47,239 bases of DNA from a bacterium (GCA_021372535.1 JAJFUH010000165.1:1-47239), one strand, 5' to 3'. Shown: positions 1 through 8,508, counted from the first letter of the stretch. Notes: generated by a model not told the origin, from the sequence alone. Numbers and translations are program-made.

Positions 1-162
1 TATTGCTCCGGCGAATAAAGAATGATACCGGAAGTAAAAAAACATGGATTCCCGCTTTCGCGGGAATGACGGCTTGGTGCGCAGTTACACAGATTGTATC
101 GAATCACCTTTATAGGGCTCAATTTCCGAAATATATTTCACCGTTTAATCGCCGGAGCAATA
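1..162. mobile_element. MITE-like inverted-repeat element, copy 1
   Basis: The segment is bounded by imperfect terminal inverted repeats, TTGCTCCGGCGAATAAA at 3-19 and its inverted match at about 144-160, each flanked outward by TA (1-2 and 161-162). No ORF lies inside. The core carries a perfect hairpin at 48-67 (8-bp stem, loop TTTC). The second copy at 9656-9758 has the same ends but a different core. Short inverted repeats and a TA target duplication fit a non-autonomous relative of IS630/Tc1-mariner elements; the family assignment is inference. The window starts exactly at the left TA, so sequence further out is not visible. Confidence 0.7.
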
Positions 163-257
163 ATTAAAGGGCAGCTTGATTTTTCAGTACTGTATGTCTA
201 TGTTTAAGAGCCGGTAAAACTCCGGATGACAACAATCTTTCATGAGGAGTCACCACC

Positions 258-1121
258 ATGGTTTATAAAACGCTCACGGCAGCTCTGATTTTTCTATTCA
301 CAGTTTCGGCGGCCGCATTCTGTCAGGAGCTCGACGGGAGTCCCTATGATCCCGCGAAGGACCCCGATATCGATCTGTTTATGGCAAGCTGGAAGGATTC
401 CAATCCGAGGCATTCGCACGGCTCGCTCATCGAGCGCGATATCCTCACAAAGGGCAACCAGCTCAATCCTCCCCGTAAAGGCGCTGTTCTCGAATACATC
501 AACCGTTTCGTCCACGCAACCCTTTACGCTCATACGACGACTGCGCCGACCATGCTGAAAGGCGAGCAGGAAGCATTTTATATCATTTCGGGGAAAGGTA
601 CCATCACCGGAGGCGGGAAAACCTACGATCTCTATGAAGGCATCTGTTTCCTCGTGCCGGAAAACCTCAAATTCATCATGACAAACACCGGCGACGAGCC
701 GCTCACCATGTATCTTATCTGCGAACCAGTGCAGCCCGGCTTCACTCCCCGCAAAGATATCTTTGTGAAGAGCGAGGCGGAAACACCCTTCAACAGCGGT
801 GTCGGTCACTGGAGCTACCAGGAAAAGGACCTTCTGGTGCACGCCAACGGATTTTCGACTCTCCATGCGGTCATCACGCTTACCCTCGATCCCATGACCA
901 TAGGCCATCCTCATGTCCATGTGAAGGGATGCGAAGAGGTCTGGACAACGGTTTACGGCGATAATATCGCATGGCTCGGGAAACAGATCCGTTTCCAGCC
1001 ACCCGGAACGGCGTATATGATACCCCCGGACGGCAAGACCAACCATTCCAATATCAACCAGTCGAAGACAGACCAGGTGAAAATGCTCTACTTTTCGGTC
1101 AGGGATGATATACAGAAATAA
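258..1121 (+). CDS. Secreted bicupin-domain protein
   Basis: The 287-residue protein starts with a signal peptide (about residues 1-22: short basic N-region, hydrophobic stretch, cleavage near AFCQ). Two cupin barrels follow. The first (about 85-165) includes the TMLKGEQEAFYIISGKG segment, with glycines and a glutamate typical of cupin motif 1. The second (about 195-280) has GHPHVHVKGCEEVW, whose three histidines and a glutamate suit metal binding, and an NHSN segment for motif 2. AGGAG at 244-248 lies 9 nt before the ATG. Cupins range from sugar isomerases to dioxygenases, so the substrate cannot be named. It stands alone, convergent with the DUF218 gene that follows. Confidence 0.85.
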   Translation: MVYKTLTAALIFLFTVSAAAFCQELDGSPYDPAKDPDIDLFMASWKDSNPRHSHGSLIERDILTKGNQLNPPRKGAVLEYINRFVHATLYAHTTTAPTMLKGEQEAFYIISGKGTITGGGKTYDLYEGICFLVPENLKFIMTNTGDEPLTMYLICEPVQPGFTPRKDIFVKSEAETPFNSGVGHWSYQEKDLLVHANGFSTLHAVITLTLDPMTIGHPHVHVKGCEEVWTTVYGDNIAWLGKQIRFQPPGTAYMIPPDGKTNHSNINQSKTDQVKMLYFSVRDDIQK

Positions 1122-1234
1122 GCTGGTCAAACCGGAACGGGACGGATACAAGCAAACAACATGCAGTTTTTCCTTCACTCACTGGGCCGTCTGTCCTTGC
1201 CTCTGAACCGGTTTCGAGGCTGTAAAACCATCCC

Positions 1235-1888
1235 CTACCATGTTCGTATCACAAAGAGCGCTTTACGGTAGTATGGTTCGGGCAGAACCGCGAAGGCGGT
1301 ATATGCCAGCCATTCATGGTGTATCCAGCCCCTGAGGTACCGGTAATTCTTCAATGTCAGTGAACAGTCTGGCGACCAGGGCGAATAGAAAAGGTCGAGC
1401 GTTCCGTCACCGGTAAAGCGTGACAGCCGGTAAAGATGCAGCGGCGAGCTGACCAGTACAATCCTTTTCCATCCATGCGATACGATCATGGCATATGCCT
1501 CGTTCCAGTTCGAGAACGAATCATACGATACTGTGTCGTACAGAACACATTCCCCGGGCACACCGTTTTCAGTGAAGTAGTTTCTCATCATCTGCGCGCC
1601 CGATATCCCCCGTTTTTTCACGAGGTTCCCGCCTCCGACGCAGATAATGGCGCGGATGGATTCTTTTCTGTACAGTTCCAGCGCATGTTCCGCCCGTCTG
1701 AGCGTTTCCGGTCCCATATGGTACTCATGGTCGTTATCGCCGAAAAAAACGACCGCCGCATCCGATTCCCTGACTTCCCTGTTCATGAAAAAGCGATTGA
1801 CTTTCCGGCAAAACAGTGCGCAGGCGGCATAATCCATACCCGACAAGACAAGCACGAGCAGCCAGAACACGGTCAAAATTCTTTTCAT
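1235..1888 (-). CDS. DUF218 (YdcF/SanA/ElyC-type) membrane-anchored protein
   Basis: The 217-residue protein has an N-terminal hydrophobic segment (about 4-24), probably a membrane anchor with the rest outside the cytoplasm. The DUF218 fold follows: AAVVFFGDN at about 45-53, a RAEHALELY helix, the ICVGGGN turn, a Ser/Asn-rich segment (DTVSYDSFSNW) and IVLVSSPLHLYR near 145-156. Members of this family (SanA, ElyC, YdcF in E. coli) affect envelope integrity or lipid-carrier metabolism, but their chemistry is poorly defined. No strong ribosome-binding site is visible; GAAAG lies 4 nt before the ATG and GAGAGG about 14 nt upstream. It is monocistronic in this window. Confidence 0.8.
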   Translation of the reverse strand: MKRILTVFWLLVLVLSGMDYAACALFCRKVNRFFMNREVRESDAAVVFFGDNDHEYHMGPETLRRAEHALELYRKESIRAIICVGGGNLVKKRGISGAQMMRNYFTENGVPGECVLYDTVSYDSFSNWNEAYAMIVSHGWKRIVLVSSPLHLYRLSRFTGDGTLDLFYSPWSPDCSLTLKNYRYLRGWIHHEWLAYTAFAVLPEPYYRKALFVIRTW

Positions 1889-2261
1889 CGTCTTTCAAAT
1901 ACCTCTCGTGAATCCGGAACGAGATGTCCCGTTCATACATACAAAAATCTACCGGTAACCCTAAAATCATGGATAACGCCTGCACAGGCAAACAGAAAAT
2001 TCTTGCCAAAAGAGATGGAAGTACGCAATATTCATTCGCGCACAGGATTTTCAATAGTTATGAATTTCTACAATGTAACCGAAATCCCTCGACGCTTGCG
2101 TCGGAGTATGAATTTAAAGGTACGTACTTCCCGAATACACGACACAATCAGGGATATGCCCCGACTGTATGAATGAATACGGCAAAGACATTATCGCAGT
2201 CAGCCGGTAATCAAGGCCGTTCGGTTTGTTCATTCAACACACTTTCGAAACGGGAGCCGCC
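1889..2261. other. Intergenic region between divergent genes, with one repeat
   Basis: This 373-bp stretch separates the divergent DUF218 and heparinase-like genes and must hold both promoters, but I see no convincing -35/-10 pair. It contains the translatable repeat listed at 2094-2140. The open frame across 1924-2172 is mostly that repeat and is not called as a gene. Confidence 0.6.
2094..2140 (+). repeat. LASEYEFKG translatable intergenic repeat, copy 1
   Basis: GCTTGCGTCGGAGTATGAAT and the following AAAGG(T/C)...GTA...CCCG match 12491-12531 on the other strand almost base for base. In one frame both read LASEYEFKG followed by V/T-Y. Each lies a few hundred bases upstream of a forward-strand gene. 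No start signal accompanies either, so a mobile or structural repeat is more likely than a peptide gene. Confidence 0.65.
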
Positions 2262-4157
2262 ATGAACCGTATGATGCTGCTGATACTTCCCGCATTCCTG
2301 CTCCTTGCTCCGGTTGTCCAGGGGCAGACTGCCGCAGGTGATGACGAAACCGCCCGCCGTCTCCGCGAATTTGCTGCCATGCTCGAAGAAAAGCCTCATG
2401 GTTTCGGTCACCCCATTGGCGATCGCGCCGCGTGGGAACGGGTCGCGGCAATACCAGCGTTCGGCACGGTAGTCTCCGAGGCCGAAAAAAACGCAAGCCT
2501 CCCCGTCCCGGAGCTTCCTGACAGCCTTTTTCTGGAGTTCTCGCGGAACGGGAACCGTACCAATTATCAGGCGCCTCAAAGTTTGCGCCGGTCGAGGCTC
2601 ACCCTTTTCACCATCGCCGAGTGCATCGATAACCGGGGAAGGTTCCTGCCCGTTCTCGAGCGATACATCCGGGCGGTCTGCTCTGAAAGGACATGGGTAC
2701 TTCCGGCTCACGACCGCGATCTCGACAATTTTTACGGCAGGAAGGTGGAAATCGACCTTGGACAGGCAACAACCTCCCTGACTCTGGCTACCGTCCTCTC
2801 TATTCTCGGTGACCGCCTCAGCCCCGATGTCCGCCGTCTCATGGGAGCGGAAGTCCGGCGCAGAGTGTTCGTCCCGTTTCTCACCATGGTGCAGACTGGT
2901 AAAGACCTCACGTGGTGGATGACCACGACGAACAACTGGAACAGCGTCTGCCTCTGCGGCACAGCGGGCGCCGCGCTGGCCATGATCGAATCCCGTGAGG
3001 AGCGGGCATGGTTCCTTCTGGGTGTGGAGCGGTACATCCCCAATTACCTCTCGGGTTTCACGGACGACGGTTACTGCTCGGAGGGTCTCGGCTACTGGAA
3101 TTACGGATTTGGCCACTATATCATGCTCTCCGGGGTGATCAAACAGGCGACCGGCGGCTCATGGGACCTCCTCGAAAACGATAAGGTACGCCGTATCGCT
3201 CAATTCCCCGCAAATCTCGAAATCACCACAGGAGTCTATCCGGCGTTCGCGGACTGCGCGATCGATGCATTCCCCAACCCCCGGTTCATGCGTTTTCTCA
3301 ACCGCCGGTACGGTTTTAGCGATAACAAGTGGGAAAGTGTTGCACGTTCCGCGGGTGGAACGTTGTACGAGCTCGCGCTTTTCGAGGTATCGGATCCATT
3401 GTCCGATAAATCGTCGGTTTCGTCCGCAGCGCAGCCGCGCGAGAGGCGGCACTGGTTCGAACAGGCCGGTGTGCTGATCGGACGGCCTCCCGTGGAGACC
3501 GGCAGCCTCGCGGTTGCCCTCAAAGGCGGACACAACAACGAACACCACAACCACAACGATGTGGGATCGTATGTGGTGGTACTCGATGGAAAGACGCTCC
3601 TGCTCGATCCCGGCTCCGAGATATATACATCGCGGACATTCAGTCCCAATCGGTATGAAAGCACCGTACTCAATTCCTTCGGTCACCCGGTTCCGCGTAT
3701 CGGCGGTATGCTCCAGAAAACCGGTGAGGATGCCCGCGCCCGTGTGGTCTCGAAGCGTTTCACCGATGATGAGGACACCCTTGTATTCGATCTTTCCTCT
3801 GCCTATGAGGTTCCCGGGCTCGAAACCCTCGAGCGGACATTCGTCTACTCGCGGGAACTCCGGGGATACCTCACGGTCACCGACCGGATGGAATGTTCCA
3901 CGCCGCAGGCGTTCGAGACCGCTCTCGTCACTTTCGACGAATGGCATCAGCAGCCGGACGGTTCCCTGCTTGTCCGGAACGGCGATACTGCGGTGACTGT
4001 CTCCATCGATACCGGCGGCCGGAAATATACCGTTCAAGCCGGGCAGCTGCGGGAAGACCTGCCATCGAAGCGGTTCCCGACGAGAATCGGAATTGTTCTT
4101 TCGGAACCAGTGTCTGCGTCAACAGTGACGCTGACGATACGACCGGCAGTGAAGTAA
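2262..4157 (+). CDS. Secreted heparinase II/III-family polysaccharide lyase
   Basis: Start: GGGAG (2252-2256) lies 5 nt before the ATG at 2262. An in-frame TTG at 2226 has no such site and would bury the signal peptide. The 631-residue protein begins with a signal peptide (NRMMLLILPAFLLLAPVVQG). An alpha/alpha-toroid region follows (about 60-370) with the TNNWNSVC motif seen in PL15/PL17/PL21-like lyases and GYWNYGFGHY. A beta-sandwich heparinase II/III C-domain starts near residue 390 with HNNEHHNHNDVGSYVVVLDG and LLLDPGSEIY. The family eliminates uronic-acid polysaccharides (heparin-type, alginate, ulvan). The substrate is not readable from sequence. Probably periplasmic or secreted. No neighbour overlaps it. 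Confidence 0.88.
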   Translation: MNRMMLLILPAFLLLAPVVQGQTAAGDDETARRLREFAAMLEEKPHGFGHPIGDRAAWERVAAIPAFGTVVSEAEKNASLPVPELPDSLFLEFSRNGNRTNYQAPQSLRRSRLTLFTIAECIDNRGRFLPVLERYIRAVCSERTWVLPAHDRDLDNFYGRKVEIDLGQATTSLTLATVLSILGDRLSPDVRRLMGAEVRRRVFVPFLTMVQTGKDLTWWMTTTNNWNSVCLCGTAGAALAMIESREERAWFLLGVERYIPNYLSGFTDDGYCSEGLGYWNYGFGHYIMLSGVIKQATGGSWDLLENDKVRRIAQFPANLEITTGVYPAFADCAIDAFPNPRFMRFLNRRYGFSDNKWESVARSAGGTLYELALFEVSDPLSDKSSVSSAAQPRERRHWFEQAGVLIGRPPVETGSLAVALKGGHNNEHHNHNDVGSYVVVLDGKTLLLDPGSEIYTSRTFSPNRYESTVLNSFGHPVPRIGGMLQKTGEDARARVVSKRFTDDEDTLVFDLSSAYEVPGLETLERTFVYSRELRGYLTVTDRMECSTPQAFETALVTFDEWHQQPDGSLLVRNGDTAVTVSIDTGGRKYTVQAGQLREDLPSKRFPTRIGIVLSEPVSASTVTLTIRPAVK

Positions 4158-4525
4158 ATGATTATCCCCAATAATTCCTTTAGGGTATGAAAAATTAAAA
4201 AAAACCGCGCTTTTCAAAACGTCACGTCTTTTTACGTCATTTCCGCTCCGTTGCGAAAGAGCGACAGTATGAAGAGCGAAACAAAGACGAGCGAGCGTGG
4301 CGTGGTGAGTTATGACACCGTCACCGCTCCGGGGGAAGGTAACTGCCGGAGCTGCAACAAATTCCTTTATCTCCTTTTCAGGGAAAAGGGATTGAGGATA
4401 GCGGGTTTATGCATAAACCGGAATAATTTTTCAAAAATCCTGCATGATAATGAGAAGTACCATATATTTTCATATATTACAGAGAAAACAAAACCAGTCA
4501 TATATAATAACCGGGAGAAAAAACC
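4158..4525. other. Intergenic region, no gene seen
   Basis: These 368 bases have a purine/AT-rich second half. The forward open frame at 4251-4529 (92 codons) has no ribosome-binding site, no recognisable domain, and a Lys/Asn-rich end that overlaps the next start; I do not call it. TATAAT occurs at 4503-4508, but it is only 18 nt from the next ATG and has no good -35 partner. GGGAG at 4513-4517 is the ribosome-binding site of the following gene. Confidence 0.5.
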
Positions 4526-5896
4526 ATGAGTAAAACATCGCTGAAAGTGGCACAGGTCGGATTCGGGATGTTCGGGGCGCACGAGGTTGGCCGGAGCGTG
4601 GAGAGTATAGTCAGGTACGGTGTTTCTCCGTTTCTGGGAAGAATCGGCTATGCGAAGCATGCGCGGGAGCTCGCCGATGTAACATTCACCATGACGGCTT
4701 TGGGAACCCGGAGCAGGCAGTCGGCAGATCGGGCATCGGATCAGTTCGAGAAATCCACGGGTTCCCGGCCAAAAAGTTACTACGGCGAAAAATGCTGGAT
4801 ACCGATCATCGAGGAAGAGCATCCCGACATACTCGTGGTGGCAACGCCCGACAACCTTCACTATGAGCCTGCACGATTCGCGCTCGCTCACGGCGTCCAC
4901 GTTATTGTGGAAAAACCCCTCTCTCTCCGTGTCTCCGAGGTGATGGAGCTTGTAGCGACCGCCGAAACGAACGGCCTGCTCCTCGGCAGCGACAACCATA
5001 AGGAATACGATCCCGACCACATATTCATAGCCCGCAGGCTGCTTCCCCTGATCGGTCCCATCAATTACGGCCGGGCGTATCTCGAAGAACCCCTCGAGGT
5101 TTCGACATCCACTTTCAAATGGATCGCCGAGGAGGGCAAACATCAGCCTGTGCGCGAAACGCCCTTCGGATATGTCGGTATTCACTGGGTCTCGCTGTTC
5201 CAGAACATGTACGGGCGCACCGGGGAAGGCGACTACACGTTCCGTCCCGTTCACGTATCGGGGCACGGACAGAAAAACCTTCTCCTGCCGTCGTACGGCA
5301 TAGATGTTCTCGACTCCACCGTGATCGATGTCACTTATGACAGCGGCGCCAGGGTTACCTATGAGAACAACTGGATCACCCCTCCCGAGTTCTGCGGTGT
5401 CACGGTCAATCAGGGGCATGAAATAGTCGGCGCAAACGGAAAGGTCGAAAGCGACCAGCAGAACCGGGGGCTCGTGTACTGGGTCGGCAAGCACGGCCCT
5501 CAGGGTCCACCGGACGCACTGTCTCAGCGAACATCGAACACGCACTTTTTCCGCGAGGTCTATTCGCTCCATGACGGCGCAATCGACAGCTATTGCGGCT
5601 ACGGAATGGATGCCATCACCGCCTTTTTCACTGCCGTTGCGCGGGTAATGATGAAGGGAGAAAAACACGAGGCGGTAAAGGGCACATTCATCGACGGCTC
5701 TTCCCAGATACTGCCCTGCGCGGTCATAGAAGCGGGGAACGCTTCGATCTGGAAAAACCGTGAACTCCTCGAAGGCTCCCTGCCGCCGACCGCTGGCTGC
5801 GTCATTTCTCATGAAAAGGGTATCAGGCTCGACTATACCGGGGAACGCGGGGAACCGATATCGGAACCTCTCTATACGGGTAAACTCAGCCGGTGA
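4526..5896 (+). CDS. Gfo/Idh/MocA-family oxidoreductase (cytoplasmic)
   Basis: The 456-residue protein opens with a Rossmann fold (VAQVGFGMFGAHE, about 8-20) and has the family's VEKPL signature at about 128-132, where EKP contacts the nicotinamide ring and substrate. VATPDNLHYEP at about 105-115 is also typical. The C-terminal alpha/beta sheet domain spans about 165-450. It lacks the Tat-type leader found on other members here, so it should act in the cytoplasm. The N-domain carries an unusually long insert (about residues 25-95) between the dinucleotide loop and the usual acidic strand. Substrate unknown; probably an NAD(P)-dependent sugar or cyclitol dehydrogenase. GGGAG lies 8 nt before the ATG. 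Confidence 0.85.
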   Translation: MSKTSLKVAQVGFGMFGAHEVGRSVESIVRYGVSPFLGRIGYAKHARELADVTFTMTALGTRSRQSADRASDQFEKSTGSRPKSYYGEKCWIPIIEEEHPDILVVATPDNLHYEPARFALAHGVHVIVEKPLSLRVSEVMELVATAETNGLLLGSDNHKEYDPDHIFIARRLLPLIGPINYGRAYLEEPLEVSTSTFKWIAEEGKHQPVRETPFGYVGIHWVSLFQNMYGRTGEGDYTFRPVHVSGHGQKNLLLPSYGIDVLDSTVIDVTYDSGARVTYENNWITPPEFCGVTVNQGHEIVGANGKVESDQQNRGLVYWVGKHGPQGPPDALSQRTSNTHFFREVYSLHDGAIDSYCGYGMDAITAFFTAVARVMMKGEKHEAVKGTFIDGSSQILPCAVIEAGNASIWKNRELLEGSLPPTAGCVISHEKGIRLDYTGERGEPISEPLYTGKLSR

Positions 5897-6015
5897 ATCG
5901 ATCGGAATTCATGAACATTTCCCGGCATTGAACAGAACACGGATTTCTTAAAATGCGGCATGTCAATCACCACTGCAGATAGAGTTGTCATTCACGTATT
6001 ACAGGAGGTACTACC

Positions 6016-7041
6016 ATGGTTTCCGGAATGACACGGAGAAAAGCCATCGGCGCAGGAGCAGCGGCGGCAGGCGTTATACTTTCACCGACGGGTATTCGCC
6101 CGTCGCATGCATGGCCACCGGGCCCGGATGAAAATCTCAAGCGCAATCTGACACCCGGCAAGACCCCGGTTCGTCTGGCCTGTTCCGATCTGAGGATTCA
6201 CTACCCTCAGAACCAGAGCATGACCGAAATGGTGAAACATATCCGCGAGAGCGGCTATACCTCGGCTTCAACCGCCACAAACAAGGATGCGAGAAATCCC
6301 CTGCTCGACGCGACCGATGCAGAAATTACAGAGCTCAGAGCGGCCTGCAAAAAATACGATGTGACCATTTTCGATGTGATGACCTGGTCGAATCAGCTTC
6401 ATCCCGACCCGGAAATCCGTAAAAAAGCCATCAGATATGTCACCGAAAGCATCGAGGTCGCCGAACGTATCGGGTGCCTCATGGTCACATCGGTTACCGG
6501 AAGTTGCCATCCTGATAGCTTCATCGGTATTCACCCCGGTAACTGGACCGCGGAAACGTGGAAACTCACAGTGAAAACATACAGTCAGATTCTCCGCGAC
6601 ACGGCAGGTATGAAGGCGTCCCTCGGCATGGAAGCAGTTGTGACAACGAATCTCGACGGGGTCAAGGCTCATCTCAGGCTCATCGAGGATGTGGGCGATC
6701 CGCGGTGCGCGGTATGCCTCGATCCGACCAACATGGTGTCCCTTGCAAATTACTATCATACCACCGAACTCCTCGACGAGTGTTTCGACAAGCTCGGCGA
6801 GAAGATTCTCGGCTGTCATGCGAAGGACCCCTATATTCTCCCTGACAAGATGCTCGTGTATGTGACCGAGGTCGCCCCCGGAAAAGGCGTCATGGATTAC
6901 GAGACCTATCTGGTCCGCCTGAGCCGGATGGCATGGCCGCGCACACTGTTTCTCGAACACCTGCCATCGGAGGAATATCCCGGCGTAAAAGCCTTTATCG
7001 AGGGCACTGCGTCAAAGGTCGGCGTGAAGATATACGGCTGA
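6016..7041 (+). CDS. Tat-exported sugar isomerase/epimerase-like TIM barrel
   Basis: The 341-residue protein belongs to the xylose-isomerase-like (AP endonuclease 2) TIM-barrel superfamily. A twin-arginine-type leader (MTRRKAIGAGAAAAG) spans about 5-32. The expected metal ligands appear in order: Glu206 (GMEAVV), Asp236 (CLDPTN), His268 (GCHAKD) and Glu314 (LFLEHL). The family isomerises or epimerises sugars, inosose or keto-acids. A strong AGGAGG precedes the ATG. Export with a bound divalent metal fits Tat. It follows the Gfo/Idh/MocA gene by 119 bp on the same strand, a pairing common in inositol and keto-sugar catabolism, so the two probably act on related substrates in different compartments. 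That last point is inference. Confidence 0.85.
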   Translation: MVSGMTRRKAIGAGAAAAGVILSPTGIRPSHAWPPGPDENLKRNLTPGKTPVRLACSDLRIHYPQNQSMTEMVKHIRESGYTSASTATNKDARNPLLDATDAEITELRAACKKYDVTIFDVMTWSNQLHPDPEIRKKAIRYVTESIEVAERIGCLMVTSVTGSCHPDSFIGIHPGNWTAETWKLTVKTYSQILRDTAGMKASLGMEAVVTTNLDGVKAHLRLIEDVGDPRCAVCLDPTNMVSLANYYHTTELLDECFDKLGEKILGCHAKDPYILPDKMLVYVTEVAPGKGVMDYETYLVRLSRMAWPRTLFLEHLPSEEYPGVKAFIEGTASKVGVKIYG

Positions 7042-7063
7042 AAAAACCTGCTCGTCAGCCGTA
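7033..7063 (+). terminator. Stem-loop at the stop codon of the TIM-barrel gene
   Basis: TACGGCTGA at 7033-7041, which includes the stop codon, pairs perfectly with TCAGCCGTA at 7055-7063 (9-bp stem, 13-nt loop). No U-tract follows, so it may be a processing or stability element rather than an intrinsic terminator. Confidence 0.4.
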
Positions 7064-7446
7064 AAGAAGACGGTTCGGGGCTTGCCGTCATGTGATATAT
7101 CGAAACTGCAGAACATGTGCATAAAAAACACATCGGGAATATTATGGCCTCCGGAGAAAAGAAAATGCTTGGAAATTACCGGTGAGCGACTATATTTTTC
7201 ATTACGTTCAACGGAATGATAAGGTCAATGATAATAATAACGTTGAATGTCTGCATGATGACAGTATTCAATGCGTAATTACCTGTTCAATGAGAAGCTC
7301 GCGGGAAACACCGTTTTCGGGAAAACAAGCTGTCAATGGTCGGTACGAAGTGCCGATTTACATGCCCTTGACAGCGAACAGACAATACATTTTGTTATCG
7401 GGGGCGTGAAAAAGATGCTTTTTCACTGCCCACTAAGGGGAATTAC
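7042..7446. other. Intergenic region with a 5'-leader hairpin
   Basis: This 405-bp stretch holds the stop-codon stem-loop at its left end and the leader hairpin at 7402-7431 at its right end. The middle is AT-richer. The short forward frame at 7182-7409 shows no domain and no ribosome-binding site and is not called. The promoter of the epimerase gene should lie here, but no clear -35/-10 pair is visible. Confidence 0.5.
7402..7440 (+). promoter_or_regulatory. Leader hairpin with a competing Shine-Dalgarno pairing
   Basis: GGGC (7402-7405) and TGAAAAAG (7407-7414) pair with CTTTTTCA (7418-7425) and GCCC (7428-7431), giving a long near-perfect stem with a 3-nt loop. The Shine-Dalgarno AAGGGG follows at 7435-7440, 6 nt before the ATG at 7447. 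The same CCC (7429-7431) could instead pair with the GGG of the Shine-Dalgarno across ACTAA. Two mutually exclusive folds are therefore possible, one leaving the site open. Regulation is inferred. Confidence 0.45.
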
Positions 7447-8418
7447 ATGAAACAGGCGCTTGTCTGCGGAGCGGGCGGTTTTATCGGAAGTCACCTTGTG
7501 AAACGGTTAAAACGTGAAGGATTCCGGGTTCGGGGTATCGACCTCAAATACCCGGAATTCGGCGAAACGGAAGCGGACGATTTTATCATTGGCGATCTCC
7601 GTGATCCGCATGTGTGCGAAAATGCTGTCGATTGCCGGTTTGATGAGGTTTACCAGCTTGCCGCGGACATGGGCGGAGCCGGATATGTTTTCACCGGCGA
7701 GAACGATGCCGATATCATGCACAATTCGGCTCTTATCAATCTGAATATACTCGATATATGCTCGAAAAGAGATGTCGGAAGGATATTCTATTCTTCATCG
7801 GCGTGTATTTATCCAAAGTTCAATCAGGTAGACCCCCTCAACCCCAACTGCGCGGAAGATTCCGCCTACCCGGCCTATCCGGACAGCGAATACGGCTGGG
7901 AAAAACTGTTCAGCGAACACATTTATCTTTCATTTCACCGCAATTACGGCATGGATGTCCGTATTTCCCGCTTCCATAACGTTTTCGGTCCCGAGGGAAC
8001 ATGGACCGGGGGCCGTGAAAAAGCCCCGGCCGCCCTGTGCAGGAAAATTGCCATGGCGCCGGACGGCGGTGAGATCGAAATCTGGGGTGACGGCGAACAG
8101 ACACGGTCATTCCTGTATATCGACGAATGTCTCGATGGTGTTTCACTGCTCATGAACTCCGGCTGGACAGGGCCGGTCAATATCGGTTCGGAGGAGATGG
8201 TTTCCATCAACCGGCTCGCCGACATGATCATGGACATCGCCGGAAAAAAGCTGACCAAAAAACATATTACAGGACCTCTCGGAGTCCGCGGCAGGAAGTC
8301 GGATAACAGGCTCATATACGAAAAACTCGGGTGGAAACCGACCCGGCCTTTACGAATGGGCCTCGAAAAAACGTACGAATGGATAGAGCAGCAAGTGAAT
8401 AAGGCGCAGAAGGGATAA
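7447..8418 (+). CDS. GDP-mannose 3,5-epimerase-like NAD-dependent epimerase
   Basis: The 323-residue protein is an extended SDR epimerase with the NAD loop GAGGFIG at 8-14. It closely resembles plant GDP-mannose 3,5-epimerase: AADMGGAGY, SSACIYP, RFHNVFGPEGTW and GGREKAPAA are all present. Catalytic residues fall at the same spacing as in the Arabidopsis enzyme: Cys120, Tyr149, Lys153 and Lys192 here against Cys145, Tyr174, Lys178 and Lys217 there. The expected reaction converts GDP-D-mannose to GDP-L-galactose (and GDP-L-gulose). Two glycosyltransferase genes follow, so the product may feed an exopolysaccharide or glycan. A related sugar-nucleotide epimerase is possible, but the match to this subfamily is strong. 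Confidence 0.85.
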   Translation: MKQALVCGAGGFIGSHLVKRLKREGFRVRGIDLKYPEFGETEADDFIIGDLRDPHVCENAVDCRFDEVYQLAADMGGAGYVFTGENDADIMHNSALINLNILDICSKRDVGRIFYSSSACIYPKFNQVDPLNPNCAEDSAYPAYPDSEYGWEKLFSEHIYLSFHRNYGMDVRISRFHNVFGPEGTWTGGREKAPAALCRKIAMAPDGGEIEIWGDGEQTRSFLYIDECLDGVSLLMNSGWTGPVNIGSEEMVSINRLADMIMDIAGKKLTKKHITGPLGVRGRKSDNRLIYEKLGWKPTRPLRMGLEKTYEWIEQQVNKAQKG

Positions 8419-8508
8419 ATTCCCGTTCCGGTAAAATTCTGCCTTAACCTCTGTTTTTACTCCCTACCCGTTTCACGCAAAAACTGAACATGTATTTCGG
8501 GAGATTGT

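Noticed and set aside
4503-4508. TATAAT just before the 4526 gene
   Set aside because: It is only 18 nt from the ATG, with no well-spaced -35; the transcript would lack room for the ribosome-binding site.
4251-4529. Possible 92-residue protein before the first oxidoreductase
   Set aside because: No ribosome-binding site, no domain, low-complexity end, and overlap with the next start; treated as non-coding.
4367-5812. Reverse open frame of 481 codons
   Set aside because: It is antisense to the Gfo/Idh/MocA gene at 4526, which has the EKP motif and a good ribosome-binding site.
7182-7409. Possible 75-residue protein before the epimerase
   Set aside because: No start signal and no motif; it overlaps the leader hairpin.
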